From Rostratula benghalensis (Eukaryota; Chordata; Aves; Charadriiformes; Rostratulidae), in assembly GCA_013399305.1 (NCBI GenBank), contig VXAI01000049.1, positions 333,395-397,394 of the forward strand: DNA of 64,000 nucleotides, read 5' to 3'. The position numbers were made by a program, and so were the translations under genes. Numbering within the stretch: the stretch's first letter is position 1; each line of letters begins with the position of its first letter. This document shows, one piece after another, positions 47,035 to 61,800 of the stretch. The notes below the pieces were generated by a model, which saw only the letters and a program-made list of their open reading frames with translations, made no database searches and had not been told where the DNA came from.

Positions 47035-49862
47035 GTTGGTACCAGCTGCTATTTATTACAGTAACAGGCTTTGATCAGTGGCTTCTTTAGTTTCTTTCTA
47101 AAAAATGTTTCTGACATTCCCACTCACAAAATTAAGTTCAAATACCATTCAAAATCTGGGTTAAATTCTGAAAGATACTGTGACCCATTCTGTGTACTTC
47201 TTATAAGAGGGGAGTTGATGTGAGATGGTAAAAACTGGAAATCTCACTGAGCTGTAACATTTATCCTTCCAGAAGAAAAGAGGCCTTTTTCCTGCATTGA
47301 GGGTAAGGCCAGACCCTTTTGATTTGGTAATCAAAAGTACTATGCAGTTCAGTGAGATTACTCAGCTATTAGCATGGAACTACTATGCTTAGTCTTGTAC
47401 ATGAGTAAATTTCCAGAATTATGAGTTCATCTTTTCAAGGTTCAAGAGAGTATGTTAACTTTGAAACAGATTAGAAAGCACCTCTGCAGTAATGATCACC
47501 TTATATTTTTTACGTAGGATGTTTGACAGTACCTTGTTATTTCCTAAACTATTTCCTTTGTGTTGTCTATTGGATAACCAGTTTGCTGTATCATTTGAAT
47601 TACATTTTTATCTGTAAGGAGGAGGAAAAAAGTGATGAATAAGCCTCTAAATGTGAAAAAATCTGGGAAAAAAAAAATAATTACTAATTCATGCAAGTGC
47701 AAAATAACGAATTACTTGAAACCTTTCATTTTTTTTTCCCAGTATTTCAAACTGGCTTAGACTTTGGATTACACATTGTTGAATGTATTGAAGGTAACTT
47801 AAAGTTGTCTTGGTTTGGATAGGATCACCAGCTCCACAGAATGTTAGAGCTCGACAATTTGTATCACGCATCAGTCGAGAGGAACTGGAAGACAGATTCC
47901 TTCGTTTACGTGATGAGAACATCTCACTCAAACAGCATGCAAATAAGCAAGAGGAGAAAATTAAAAGGTATGGGATTCAGTTTTTTTATTTTAGCTCATA
48001 GTAACACTTTTGCCCTTTAAAGCATTATCAGCAAATTCTGCTGATTTTTCTCAGAGCACTTTTTAAAGCAGTAGCCAAAATCCCTCATTAGAATTCATTT
48101 TTGTATTGATTTCTGGTTGTGGGATACTTTTTGCAGTGGGCAGTATTACATCTCCATGTGCACCACGATCCACCACTCCAGAGTTGGTATCTTGGGTTCA
48201 TAACTATGCTGTCTGTGTTCATATGTGGCATATATATAACAAAAATAGATGTAATCAGTTCTGGGTATTGAAGAAGAGGTTATAGAAACCTAATTATTCA
48301 TCAGGAATTTCATCCTGGAATCAGAATGGCTTATGCAGAGTGATTCTGCCCTGTTTTTTGTCCGTCTCTGTCCTCCAGAAGTTGAGTAGTGTCTAGCCTT
48401 TTATTGTCTAGTTAACCCTGAAATATCTTTATAATTATGGTCAGTTCTCTTTTATTCAGGGCAATATTATTCAGGTTCATTGGAGAAGTCCCAAGTAGCA
48501 CAGGGAGCACAGTTCCCATTATACCCAAAGATAGGCAAGCAACTTTAGTCTTATAATTGAACTTAGTGCTGTGCTGGCAAGCTAATCTGGACTCAGCAGT
48601 ACTGTTCATGGTATTACTGCGTTCCAGGAGGGCTAATTAATCAAAAAACACCATGACTTTGTGGTCCCATTGTGCTGTACTTAATCTCATAAAATCTTGC
48701 TAGCTTCTGGTCAGAGGTTAACCACGTAATGAAAGGGCCTCTCAAGATACTGCCTCTGTAGATGGGACTATTTCTTACTTTTTTAAAGGTATGAAAGGGA
48801 TCTTTTTCTCTTGACTCAATATTCAGTGAGTCAGGATCAAATTGATCAGTGTAACTTTGAATTGATAGAACTTCTATATTTTCTGTCAGGCTACTGCCAA
48901 ATCATAGAATCATTCAGGTTGGAAGAGAACCTTGGGATCATGGAGTCCAACCATCAGCCCCACTCTACAATACAAGATGGTGGAACACATGAGTTGTTTG
49001 CTTGTTCCAAATAGCATTTCCTGTATTTCTATTAGATGAATTATCAACTGCACTCATCATCCACTTACGTAAAATTACACAGAATGCCCAAATTGGAACA
49101 CCTGAATTAATATTTTAAGGCACAGAAAAAAGCAAGTAGAGTGTTTGTCTGAATTTTTAGAGAAAAATCCTAACTCTTCAAGCTAAATTTCTTTCCCAGC
49201 ATCCCCCCTGCCCAAATCCTCATAGCTAAAAGTTTGGAATGAATTTGCAGGACAAGTACATTGAAAAAAAAAAAAAAATAAACAAAAAACCTGCTTACAG
49301 CAAGTAACATTCTGCGACATCCTAAAGTTATTATGGATTTTTTTTGTTTCACTTTTGTTCTTTTAAGTAGAAGCTTCTGCCTGCAAGTATACCAAAATAA
49401 AAGAAGCCCCTTTAAACAAATGAAGTGTGTCCTTATTTTCAGTTTTCTTTCTGGGCCTGCAAAAATAGATCTCCTGTAAACTAGATACAGGTCTTGAAGA
49501 TGTGCGACTAATTCTGTAAAGTCTTGAACTTGTCTCTCTCATCAAAGCCACCTTTTCTTTCTTTATATGCCAAGTTTTTTCCATTCACTGCTGGGTATGT
49601 TTTCTGGTCTTGTATATTACATCACCTCCAAGTGCCCTCTCTGCCTTTTGTTCTAGCCTACCAATGTTTATCAAAACTAAAGGAAATCAAAGGTACAACT
49701 CTCGGGATGCCAAAAGCAAAATTGTATCCTTTTAAAGATAGATGAAAACCATACCCTCTGTATCTAATTATATTTTTCAGCTAACTGTTCCTTCTCCAAG
49801 GCATGCTGGTAATATTTACCAAGTATAAAAATTGAGTACAGTAATGAGAACTATTAAGTCTC

Positions 49863-49893
<31 letters not shown>

Positions 49894-52800
49894 GGAGTAC
49901 CTTCTTAAATATCTCCACCTATGTATTTTAGCCGCTTTGGAACTGAAATATATATTTAAATCCTAAAATACTGGAAATTATATGTATCATTGGAATGTTG
50001 CATATTATTAGCATTCTTTCAATAGTTGAATGTTTTGTGGAGCTGTAGCTTTTATAGTGTGCCCCACCACATCCCAAATCTGTAACTTTACTTAACAGCG
50101 TGCAGAGGTTCCTATATAAGGTCATGCGTTAAAAATTACATTTAAGCAGCATATGGAGTAAATATGTGTCCTCCCTTTACTAACCTTAAATGATAAGCCT
50201 TAGGAAACTGTTATTTGTCAGTGCTATAAAGCAGATTGCTGCACAGTGGTTTCAATTATCTTCAAAGAGTTCTTCACAGGCAGTAATAGTTATATCAAAA
50301 CCTGAAATTTATTATTCAGGTTCTACGCTGAAGTCTTCACAGTGATTATGTTCCTTTCAACAGAATGCTTTTTATGCTGACTTTTCACATTCTTTTTCAT
50401 CTTTTTTTATTATTTTCCCCAGAATGGCCACCAAGTTAATACGGCTTGTTAATGATAAAAAAAGGTCTGAGCAGGTTGGTGGCGGCCCCAGGCGGCTGGG
50501 TCACGCTGTGGAGCTGGAAGAAATGATCGAGCATTTGCAAGAGAGAGTTCGTGAGCTTGAGAAGCAAAACGAGAGCCTCCGCAACAAGCTCATTTCAACT
50601 AAACAGCAGCTCCAGATTCAAGGCCATTGGCCTTGTCCGTACAACTACGTTCAGTCTCGTATTGACACTGGTCTCAAAAAAGAGAGCGAGCCTGCTGCTG
50701 ACGTGCCGGAGCACACAAAGAGAGGTATCATTCACCTGCATTACAAATAGTGCTTTGTACGGGTACCAGCCATTATTGCTTCCCTCTAGGAAGTACGTGC
50801 TCTTCGCTGTTCAGCAATGGGCAATAGTAGCTGTAGGCAGAAAAATTGCTCTTCCCCCCATTTCTTTTTCTTTACATTTATTTATAGCAATCAGGATACT
50901 TTGGTTGCTTTTTAATTCCTTATTTTGAGAATCCACAGTGGCAGGGATAAATCAAAAGTAGAAATTTGAAAAGTAAAGTATTTATCAAACAAGTTTTCTA
51001 ATAGTTAAAATCTTGGGACTTTCTTAGTAGTACTTCTCTGCATGTTAAAGGCTTATAAAAGATGTATATGAAAAAATGCAGTGTTGTCGTGTTATAACAA
51101 AGTTTTACATCTGTAGTTTGTTTTCACATGTTTTTCCTTTTTTAATTTCAAGGTTTGTTCTAGTCTTGATACATGTGTGCACAACCCTGCAGACTTGAAA
51201 AATCTGTTACATGTGTGCACTTTCGAAAGCAAATACCACGGTGCAGCCATCTTTAATGATGCTTTTTACTGTCAAGACTTACTGCTTAAGGCAGTCCTAC
51301 TCTGTCTTTTATTTATGGTAGCTACATTTGGAAATTACACTTTAAAACCTTTCTATTTTCATATCAACATTTGTAGAAGTAGTTGTGCTCTGTTAACATA
51401 CACAGTATAGATAATGTGTTTTTTAAAAAAAATGCAGCTACGTTGGCCCTGATACAAAACTGAGTCAGCAGAACTTTCTCCTGAATTTCTTCAAGCTATG
51501 GGTCAGGCTGATGGCAAGTTATATTGTGTTTTTTCTCCATTTCACCCTCTCACCAGGATTTTTTTTGTTGTTGTTACATTGATTATTCAGGTGTATGAAC
51601 ACAGAAACAATTCTCTTTTTTTTTCAGACAGGCAATAAAAAGCAATTGGCTCTACCACTCTGCCTCTTTAATTTGAATATTGTACAAGTTTTGACATCTT
51701 AAATACCGTTACATTTTCACACATGTCACAAATTAGGCAATTTTATTCCCTAGAACAGTTTTTTTTGTTTGTTTTAAAAATGCACAAACAGGGACAAATA
51801 TAATAAATATATTCAGAGAAAAAGGCATCTTGTTTTAAGCATTAAAGAGCAAGTGTTGATATGGCACACCGCAAGGACTTTGCTTGACATAAGAACAGAC
51901 CCAGATCAAAGGTGTTCTGTGCAGAACTAGGACTGAGGTTGTGTTGATTGAGGCAGTGGATTTTTAAACTGAAGAGAACATGAGGAAGATCAAGAAGAAA
52001 AAGGACAAGCTGTCCACAGAACACGTGAATCAGATAATAATGTACAGAAATTTCACATGAGTTCTAGTGTGTCTATCTCGGTTCTAAGACCTTGTCCAAA
52101 CTAAAAGTGTTCTGATAATTGGAGTGCTATGAATATTCTTAAGCACAAGTTTTTTAGCAGGAAAACTATTGTTAAGAATCCAGTAAGCAATACTCAGAGC
52201 CTGCACACAGTAGCGTTGTCTCCCAGAAGGTCAGAGAATATTTTCTGTGATGTTCATTAGCGTGGGTTGTTCCATGTTTTTCTCTTGCGTGTTTCCTCAC
52301 CCTACCTTTTTGCTTAATGATGATAAACCCAGCAGTCCGGAGCGTGGGGTATGTGCTTCCTGTCTTTAAAGACTGCTGAGCTCTTAAATTGCTCTGTAGA
52401 ACCACGAGGCTGAGTCTCAAAACGTTTTTAGTGCAGATCAGAAAATACTCAGGGCAATTCTCCAAAAATGAAATGAGTGCCTGGAAAAATTCAGGAGAGC
52501 TTAGCTATCTTCAGGGCATGAAGAAGCAAAAATAAATGCACCTTATTGTATCTGCTTTGTGTTTGCCAGTTTACAAATACCGTAGCAAGTTGATCCAAAG
52601 GATGTGGTCAAGTGTGATTTTTCACTAAATACTCACTGGTTTTTTCCCTTACTTTCTGTATGGAGTAAAATCATCTAAGATATTTCATGAACAAAAATAA
52701 ATATATACTGTAGGCATATAAACATACATATATAGCACAATTGCCAATACCTTAAAATAACACTTAAAGATCAAAATTGAAAATATATAAATGAATCATG

Positions 52801-55800
52801 TTAATGCAGCACAGTATGTAAATTTTTTTTCAATCATTTTGTGAACCTGCTGGTATGGTTATACCTTGAACTAAAATGACTTAATTTAGGGGAGTTAGAG
52901 ATGGCAGACATAATGTTGTATTTAAAATTTAATGCATAGTTTGGTCCCACCTCAAAACTACTTTAAGTTCTTGTTGAAGAAAGAGAAAACGGAGAAAAAT
53001 TTGGAGAAACCCTTACTTCGGAATTAACAATTCTTCCTGAAGTAATTTCTTAGTTTTCTTCTTCACCAGCAGCTTAGTGTGCTTCTAAAGAACATAAGGA
53101 AATTATTTGCACTGCTGTTAAAAATTGTCCTGTAGTTGGTTGTCAAGGTAAATGACACTCATGAAAAAGTGCTATCAGAGAAAAAGTCATTAGAAGTCCA
53201 CATTCCAGTTTAATAATATCGATGTTGGTCGTCTTTGAAGATGCCATCTCTGTTCTCTGTCTTTAAAAGTAACATCTTCTAAGGACAAGGTTTCAAGGCA
53301 CATTTTTAGCACTTCCCGTTAACAGCGCGGGCTCTATTGCCTGTAGTTTAAATTTTACAGCAGGTACGTTGTAGATATTCCTGTTATCTTGTTCCGTGTG
53401 AATTTGATGTAAAAATACTTCTTATAGCATCTGTATCAGAGTTGTAAGTGTTTGTCCTGCATAGAGATTATTGTTTTGTGAAATTCTTTTTCATTCAGTG
53501 TGACAAAAAATTATCTTGTCTTTGTTTTCAGGAATGGAATTTCAGGATGCAGAAGTGAGATCATTTAACCTTGTGCTCCAAAGCTATGGAGAGAGTCTGC
53601 TCGAGGATTCAAGAGCTGAAATTAAAAAACTGTATGATTTTAATATTTCTTATCATTATAATTGTTAAAACTTGGGCTTTTCTTAGAGGAAAAAAATACC
53701 TTTCTCAGAAGATTTTACTTCAGAAAATAAAGTGATTTTGGTACTTCTGACAACAGTGCTGACAATGTGAGAAGTGTTTTGTGATGAGGGACACCATAGG
53801 ATCAGGAACTAAGAATGTAAAATATAGGTACATAAGAATTTGGCTGGAATTTAAAATTGGTCTTCAATGCTGAGGCTCTCTTTTTGCTAGGATGCAGTGC
53901 TGCCCAGCTTACTGCTGGGCGAAACCGATAAAAGCAGAAAGAATCTTAGCTGCGAAGTTATTGCCACTGTAACGGCTGAGATGTGTAGGGTAACCCATCC
54001 ACGTGGTGACTGTACTGAATGTGTTACACAGATACATCTAAGCTTCGTTTCTAAAGGTGGTCAGACCTTACAGGTAAGTCGCAAAAAGTGCAGTTTAGGA
54101 TGGTAATGAAAATACTTGTGATTTAGACCTTTCAAGTTGGTTGTAGTCCAGTTGCACATTTTAACTGCCATTGAAGCTCAGGAAGGTCTTAATAACATCC
54201 TTAAAGCAGAGACTGTGTGAAAATGGAGAGGTGTTACACAGGGTGGAGAAAGGTAGCTATCATCTAATTTAAAGATCTTGAGATTTGATTAGAACATTTT
54301 TCTTCTCCAAAGACACCTAGTTTTCTAAAAGCTACTTTCAGTACATGTGTTTCTTCCCAAAATGCTAAACATTACTCAGCCCACATAAACATTTATTTTA
54401 GAAGTGTTACCTTCTTTGTGTTGTGTTTGAGAATGTGTGTAAATTGTGTAACTATTCATTGTACTACTCACCTCTTTTCACTTGGTGACCTCTAATTATT
54501 GTCACAGTAAATTGAGCTCTTAAACTTCTGTTGTGATAAATGTCATTAAGAAGCACAAATTTTGCTGAATGGTTTTAAAATTTTTTGCTCTCTTGAGTAT
54601 TCATTTCAATTTTGTTTGTTTGTTTATTAAATCCTTACCTGGTTTTGTAACCTAAGATGCTTGTACTTGCAGGGAGACTGTGATTGAGTCCCAAAGGGAA
54701 CACATTGAGGCACTTGAACGTGCCAAAGAGACGCTTGCGAGTCAGCTGAGAAGGAAAGGAAGGGAAATTGAAGAATCCGTCCTACGGCTGAAAGCGCAAG
54801 AAACAACAAGCCAAAGGTATTGTGAAAAGTAGAAATCTCAGTGGTGGAAGCATTAGAAGAGCTATGTCATAATGTTTAGATATAGTTGTGAAAAATTACT
54901 TGGTTTAGTAAGAAATATTTGGTTTATTCCTTGTTTTCCCTTAGGTGAAACCATGTCATAAAATGTTTCACTGATTCGCCATGGATAATTCTAACCAAGG
55001 AGATTGTTATGTTAATAGGTTATTCTGGTTTTTCACAAATAAACAAAGAGGTTCATAATTACCATTTTAGAGAATTCATTTTCAGCTGATTCAGATTCAA
55101 TTGAAGTTCAGCTCATTACATTTTAATTGTCTATTATTTCTTTAATATAATTCTTGGAAAATATTAGATATAGGTCCATAGTGGATAATTTAATGTTCAT
55201 TAATACTCATAGATAATTTGGAGTCTACAAATAGTAGAAAAATAATGCACCTGTAAGGGTAGATTAGCAAATTTTTGAAGGAGTATGGTGTATTGTGTAG
55301 TGAAACAAAGCGAGACAAACATGCTTCTGGAATGGTTTCACAGTAAAGCCTCTGTTAATTTAAATTCTTTTCTTTGTCTTTCTTCTTTCACTTTTGCAAA
55401 AATATAAGAAAAAAATTGTAACTTTGTATATATTTTCCCTCCATGGCTTTTTTTCAGTTTTAGCTTTTTACCTTTAATTTTATTAAGGGTCTGATATGGA
55501 GTGTTCCTGCATTCCTTACTCAATTGATTTCAGTGAAAGTTCTACTTGAATGAGAAATATGTGGTCAGCTCTTTAATTGCCTTTCAAGAGAGGGACCCCG
55601 TTATTATGTGTGAGCATTCTTTTGTGCATCAGTGGCGCTACATAAATAATACATCATAATGTTTGCTATTAAATTATTCACAAAGTTGTAAGTTTCCCCT
55701 ATTCAGTTTTTCCTCTATATAGTTTAAATAGGTTAAAGAAATTGTTATAATAAATAATTTCTCACTCTGTCCCTACAGTGAACTCAGAAAATATTTAAAA

Positions 55801-58800
55801 TAGTTTTTTCATTCTTTGAAAATAATTTGATTCAAATCTCAAAGAATTTCTGTACTTTTTTTTTTAATTGATAAATACCGTTCTTTAAGTACAACAGTCA
55901 GAAACCAAATGTAACTTCTAAATTTCATGTCAGTTACCATGTTTCTGTGAAATTTTAAGGAGTTTTAAAGTGAAGATACACTTCAAGTTCAGCTAAAAGT
56001 CCTTAAATAAAATCAGGCTTCAAAAACTAGTGCAGATCCTTTATTTATTTATATTTATCAAGTTACTTGTATAGAATCTGTCATACTTGACCTAACTTAC
56101 AATCTGTGAATTCATGTTTAAAGTTCTGGAATTATATGTTAAGTATTTAAGATACAGGGTGTTTAGCTGAAGACACTGGGAAAGAAATTGAAAATTGTCT
56201 GCCAGTAGATATCCAAACTAATGTGAGTTCTTTAATTTGGCCACTAGAATACTTTTTGGAAGGTTTCTAATCCCCATGTTGGGTTTTGTATTTTACGCTG
56301 AATGAACCAGAGCCAGAACTTTGTGAGTTACCATTCTCACCATGTTTAACCATAACCTACAGATTTTCTCTTCAGGAGGTTTTTGTTAGCTTTCCTTCTC
56401 AGGAATCTTATAATGGCTGTCTAGAGCAGTCTTTATTAGTTATTTGATTACACAAATGGGTTTATAGGTTCTGTATCATACTTATTTTTAATATTCTTTG
56501 CATCAGGAGGGGAAAAAAAAAAACCCCAATAATGGAATACTGGAGGAGAAATTTGAAATTTGGGTGACTGATAAGGTCATCTTATCTCATCTTTGTAGCT
56601 TATGCCTTTCAATTTTGGTACAGTCGGCAGCTTTTTATTGTGTTTTGTAGAATACACTTGGCTGTCATGTAGTTATGTTATTATCTAAAGACAGTGAATC
56701 TGTTGTAATTTTTCAAGAACTGTAGGATGCCAAAAGGACATAATAAATATGTGCTTCCATCAATATTTATGTTGTGGTATCAAAATTAACAGAATTAGGT
56801 TACTTTTCAAAGTAACTTTTTCAGATCTTTAGGAAAGCATTCTTTATTCTGCTACCTGATTAAGAAATTCTTGTGATTGAAATAACTGCAGTTTCCAAGT
56901 AGTGAAGCAGCCACGATTTCTAATTATTGATCCATCAGCAGTAAGGGAGGGAGATTCTAGTTATCCTGAGTCCTAAACCCGCAAGAAATCCAGGTGGTTT
57001 TTTTTTTGAAATTGCCTTTGCAGCTTCGCTACCATTTCTGTGTCACAGCACAAGAGCTGTGTAATGGAGCTGAGTTCATATGCAGTGTGCCCCTCAGCAT
57101 GATTATTGTAACGTGGCTGCAATCAATGTTTTTTCAATATTTCATTAGAAATTGTTTGGGAATTGTCTCAGGAAAATATAATTCTGACTTAAAAAATTAA
57201 CTTAAGGGAGAAACGTGGCCTGTTGGTTATTAGACTAAAGACATTTTCTTAATTGCATAATTTAACTGCATTTAACTTGACTGTTTTGAATTTAAAAAAT
57301 GGACAAAACCATAATAACCTCATGGTTTGATGTTTATGATACACAGTATGCAAGTTAAAACAGTAAGTCCAGACAGTCACATTTTGCCAGCAGCTAACTT
57401 CAAATTACTTAATTGCTCATCATACTTTCCAAAAACATTTTTGAAGTCACCCCAAAATGCATTAGTGAAACAGGCACCTGGGTTTTGCACGTGTTACGTG
57501 GGTTTTGGTGTTTTGGTTGGTTGGTCTTTTCATGAAAAAGCCTTTTTGACAGTCAGTTTCTAATTCCATTGGCACTTCTTTCTGCAATGTGACTTTGGAG
57601 TTAGACCTATTACACATACGAATTTTTGAGCAGGAGTATCATATCTGACACACTCATGACTTTTCTGTTTGTGTTGTAGCATTGCAGACCCAGAATAAAA
57701 CGCTAGTCACAACCTAAAGGGTTTTGAGCAACTGCAGCTAAATCATGTCTATTGTGTATATATACACACCACATCTAGTATAAAAGAAAAAAACCTTGTA
57801 TTTGCATTTCTGTATCTGATTTAATTCTTTACTTCTCTCCTTGGGAATCTATGCATATATCATTGATGCATGTGGGGTTGAGAACTATTAGCCTAGAACC
57901 CTTTTGTTTAGTTTTCCAGAGAAGAGGGTAAGTGATGCTGGAAACATGGTGGTGATGTTTTTTTACTTGCTTGTTTTTCTTGTTCTGAATAGGGAAAGTG
58001 TGTGAGCCACGGGTTCAGCTGATACAATAGTCTCCAAGAGTAGTCTCAATATTGTGTTCGTGTCCTGCTCATATGGAAGCGAAGACAAGATGCGAGGGAT
58101 GTGGTTTAATTAGACCTCAATTTTATTAGCTTAGCCATCTGGGATTTACTGGCATAAATTTGTACAGTGCAGGTCAAGATCCTTTCTTTAATAATTTCCT
58201 GCTGGTGTAGGTTGCTCTCAGTCCCCCATTCCCACACAGCTGGTCCCCAGCCTGTTATTGGGACCCCCCTCTATATGCTTTTAATCCAAATGATAAGAGA
58301 TTGTCTCTTTGGTATGCTTCAGACATTAACCCCAAAGATAATTCTTAGTTTTTTAGAGTCACTTTCTCCTAACTTCATTTCCAATTTCAGCCTTTTTAAT
58401 CCAGCTGTAAGAAGAGGTTTAGAGTGAAGGATGGAGTTCAGGCTCCTTATTTCTGCACTTGTGGCATAAGGCATGCTCGAGCTAAATCAGAATGCCCGCT
58501 AACTCAGGTTTCTGCCTCTAAAGGGTTATCTTCAGGTTCTGTGGCAGAATTTTTGGCTTTTTTGGCAGTAGAGAAATATTGACTAAGCTACCTTAGTACA
58601 GCTTTATTCTTATGCATTACTTTCTTATTCTTTGAGCAAAATATATAAGTGCAAAGCAGCATTGACGTTTACATCAAATCTGTATATAACCCCTAGTATA
58701 TCAGAATACCTGGGCAAATGTTCTGGTAGCAGAATACCTCAGGTACCTGGGAGAGGAAGAGCTGTGTAGATAATCAATTTCCATTGTGACTTTGTTTGAA

Positions 58801-61800
58801 AAATGAGTCTCCCCAACAGAATTATCCCAACTCAATTAACTTTGCCTTGGCCACAAAATTCAAAATGATCTTGGTTTTCAACAGGAATCTTCTTGTCACA
58901 CACGTAGATATATTGGATGTTTCTTAGACATACCTTATTTAAATAATAAAATATTGTAGAAGTACTGTAGAGAAATTTTCTCGCTGTAACCTATTACGAG
59001 AGCTGAGATAGTGATCAATATAATGCACTAATAAGAAATTAATGGCACTTGTTTTCTCTTGCTAGAAACTTCATGAGGTAAATACTCTTGAAATTGTAAG
59101 AATTGAAATCCCTCAAACAAGTAATTTTTCGCTTCCAAATTTGAATAATTTACTTCATAACATCAATACCCCAAACCTGTTTAAATCAAGTGCCGTTTCA
59201 TTCGCTGTTGAAAAAATAGTTAATGTTGATTGTCAGGAGCCATGGGGTTTACATCTGTACGTCATAAATTTCACTATCATCTGCTCCTTTTTTTACTTAA
59301 AAAGAAAAAAAAAGTAAAAGAAGCCCCCTGCTTAAAAAAAAAAAAAGTGAAGAAAAAAAAAAAAGCCCCCTGCTTAAAAAAGAAGGGGGCTGGCTGGGGG
59401 GGGAGGGAAGAAAAAGCCTTTGAAGGCATTGGAGCCTTTTGTTTGATGTGTGGAACAAGATTAATAAAAACGTGCCACTACATTAGCTTTTAAATAGCTA
59501 GCATGAGCCAGTGCTGCTGTCTATACTCACCACAACTGTAATTTATGTTGATAACATGTTTTAGACACATGATAGTTTTAGCATTGCATTATGGCTCTTT
59601 CTTGCAGAAGAACTCAGGTTTGTGAGTGTGTTTATCTTCTGTGTAAGGACAATTAACTGGGCAATGCCAAAACACAATGGGCTTTGATATTTTACAGAAT
59701 AAAAGGAAAGTATTTCACGTACTCAGCTGGTTTACAGATGTGCAAGCTTTGTAGTCCATTTTCTTGCTCCAGCATGGCATTATGACAATTCCTCCAATAT
59801 GTCTAAAATAGATAAATGTTGGAAGAGAAATTACCTTTTCAAATGCTAAAGTTTTATTTTGATTTTATCATATTTTTATATTAATACAAATCAGAACTGG
59901 TTTCTCTTCCCATACTTGAAGAAGCTGTGAAAATCACAGGGTTTGGTTTCACTGCTTGAAGCAAAGGAAAACATCAGAAATAAGTATTTATTTAAATACT
60001 GATTTCTCTTAAGCATCCTTTCTATTAAACAGGACGTTCTCAAAATAATCTTAGAATTGTAACAACACAGGATTTCGACGTGGATCTTGAGTGATTTTCA
60101 TGAAGTTAAGCCACACCCTCAGCTTGCTTGAAGTCCAGCCAGCCTTAAGGTGTTATAGCAGTAATAGCAAAGTCATTTTTTCAGGACAGCACTGCATAGG
60201 TTTAAACTCTAAGAGGAAACTGCATGAAATGGTGATCTACTTTGGAGGGTGCAAAATGAGTGAATGGAAAACACATCATCTCTTTAGGTATTTTCCGAAT
60301 ATTTTCTCTCCCTGTATCCCTATCCATATGGACTGACACAGCTATGTCATCGTGCAGTAGAATGTTTCTTTACCTAAATTCTGTAATGTGGATTATAGAA
60401 GAAGAAATTAATTGGGTGTTACAAACTAACTCTTCTTTCAAATGCTTTGTAGAAAGTTGCAAAGGATTTCAACTTTTCAAGACAAAAATTGTAAGATTTT
60501 ATTTTTTATCTTTAAGCTCATGATGCATTTCTTCTTAACAAAATTTTAAAGGCTAAACATTCGGGACAATGTGGAAATGATCAAGGTCCGAAAACAGCTG
60601 GCTGAGAAAAGCAATGCCCTTGCAGTAATGGAAGCAAAATTTCTCCACCTTCAAGAGGTAATTGCAATTTGGTCAGTAACATTCTTTGAATCTTGTCACA
60701 TAAGCATGCATAAATGGAAAAATTGCACAGTTCTTGATTCTGAGTCAGTGCTGAGTACATGAAAATAAACCACGTAATACATTAACCCAAGGTACTCAAA
60801 ATGTGTAGGGTTTTTTAGTCTTAATATTATTTTTTTTTCAATTTAAAAGGCTCTAGCAGGTTGTAAGATTTTACTTGCAAAGCCATTCCAGACAGATTGT
60901 GGAGAATGAGTTGTCTGGCTGTCTAAAGAGATCCCTGACAGTTTAAAAAAAGGAGTTTGAATAAATATACTGAGTTAAAGAAGGGGTACCAGATCCTCAC
61001 TTTATCAGTCTTTGATAAAGCTGAGGAGGTTTGGCTATTTAGAGTTCTGACATTAAGACTTGTGTTCATAAGTTCCTGGAAATTATTTTAGAGGGCTACT
61101 GGAAATAACAGATTTTCTTTACAAAAAGAGCAGTTTTATGAAAACATCTCCAGAACATGCAGCTGTATGGTAAAATCTGTTTATTTTTTAGTTATACAGC
61201 ATTTTTCTGCTTCCCATATGTATTTGAAGAACCACATGTGTATACAGGCAGTGTTGGTACGGGAATAACTTAGAAATGGGAGCACTCCTGTGAGTAGGAA
61301 TTCTACATGCAATAGAGCCTTAGCAGAAGGCTTAGTGGAAGCACTAGGTATCCTTGTAAACCCTTACTGCTGCCGGCTACTTGTTATTTGAGCACGCTCA
61401 GTAACACTTGTGCCCATTAGATTTTTCTTCTCTTCCTTTTTTCTGCTTCTACATTGTACTTTGCCTTGCTTCCTTCCCACTGCCCTGCTCTAATACCTCT
61501 ATCTTCTCTGCCAAAGCAGCTCTTGTGGTAGTAGCTCAAATCTAATTTTTCACAGGGTGTACTATGTAGAATAGAATGTAAATTCCAGGGGAGACAGGTT
61601 TCACATGGCTTTTTTGTTCTAAAATAGAAAGCAATAAGTAAACTGTTCCATTTTAAATCATATGCCACTTTTTGGTAATTTACAGCAAACATCAAGTAGT
61701 TATGCCTCTATCTTGGCAGCAGCTGAATGGAAACACATGCCTGGGATTCAAACTGGTATTTGAAGACATTGTTTTTCATATTCACAGTGAAAGCTGCATT

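Larger units (their letters stand above)
47968..50422 (+). other. RPGRIP1L: RPGRIP1L intron between coding exons 2 and 3
   Basis: 2,455 bp. It contains a short minus-strand CR1 tail at about 48,899-48,985, a poly(A) run near 49264-49278, and a 26-base T run at 49868-49893. No gene seen. Confidence 0.85.
54817..60551 (+). other. RPGRIP1L: RPGRIP1L intron between coding exons 5 and 6
   Basis: 5,735 bp, the largest RPGRIP1L intron here. It contains a possible ancient repeat tail at about 55,580-55,660 and an A-rich tandem repeat with a hairpin at 59,300-59,400. No gene seen. Confidence 0.85.

Noticed and set aside
47689..47931. Minus-strand 80-codon ORF over RPGRIP1L coding exon 2
   Set aside because: It is the antisense shadow of the conserved exon and spans the intron boundary.
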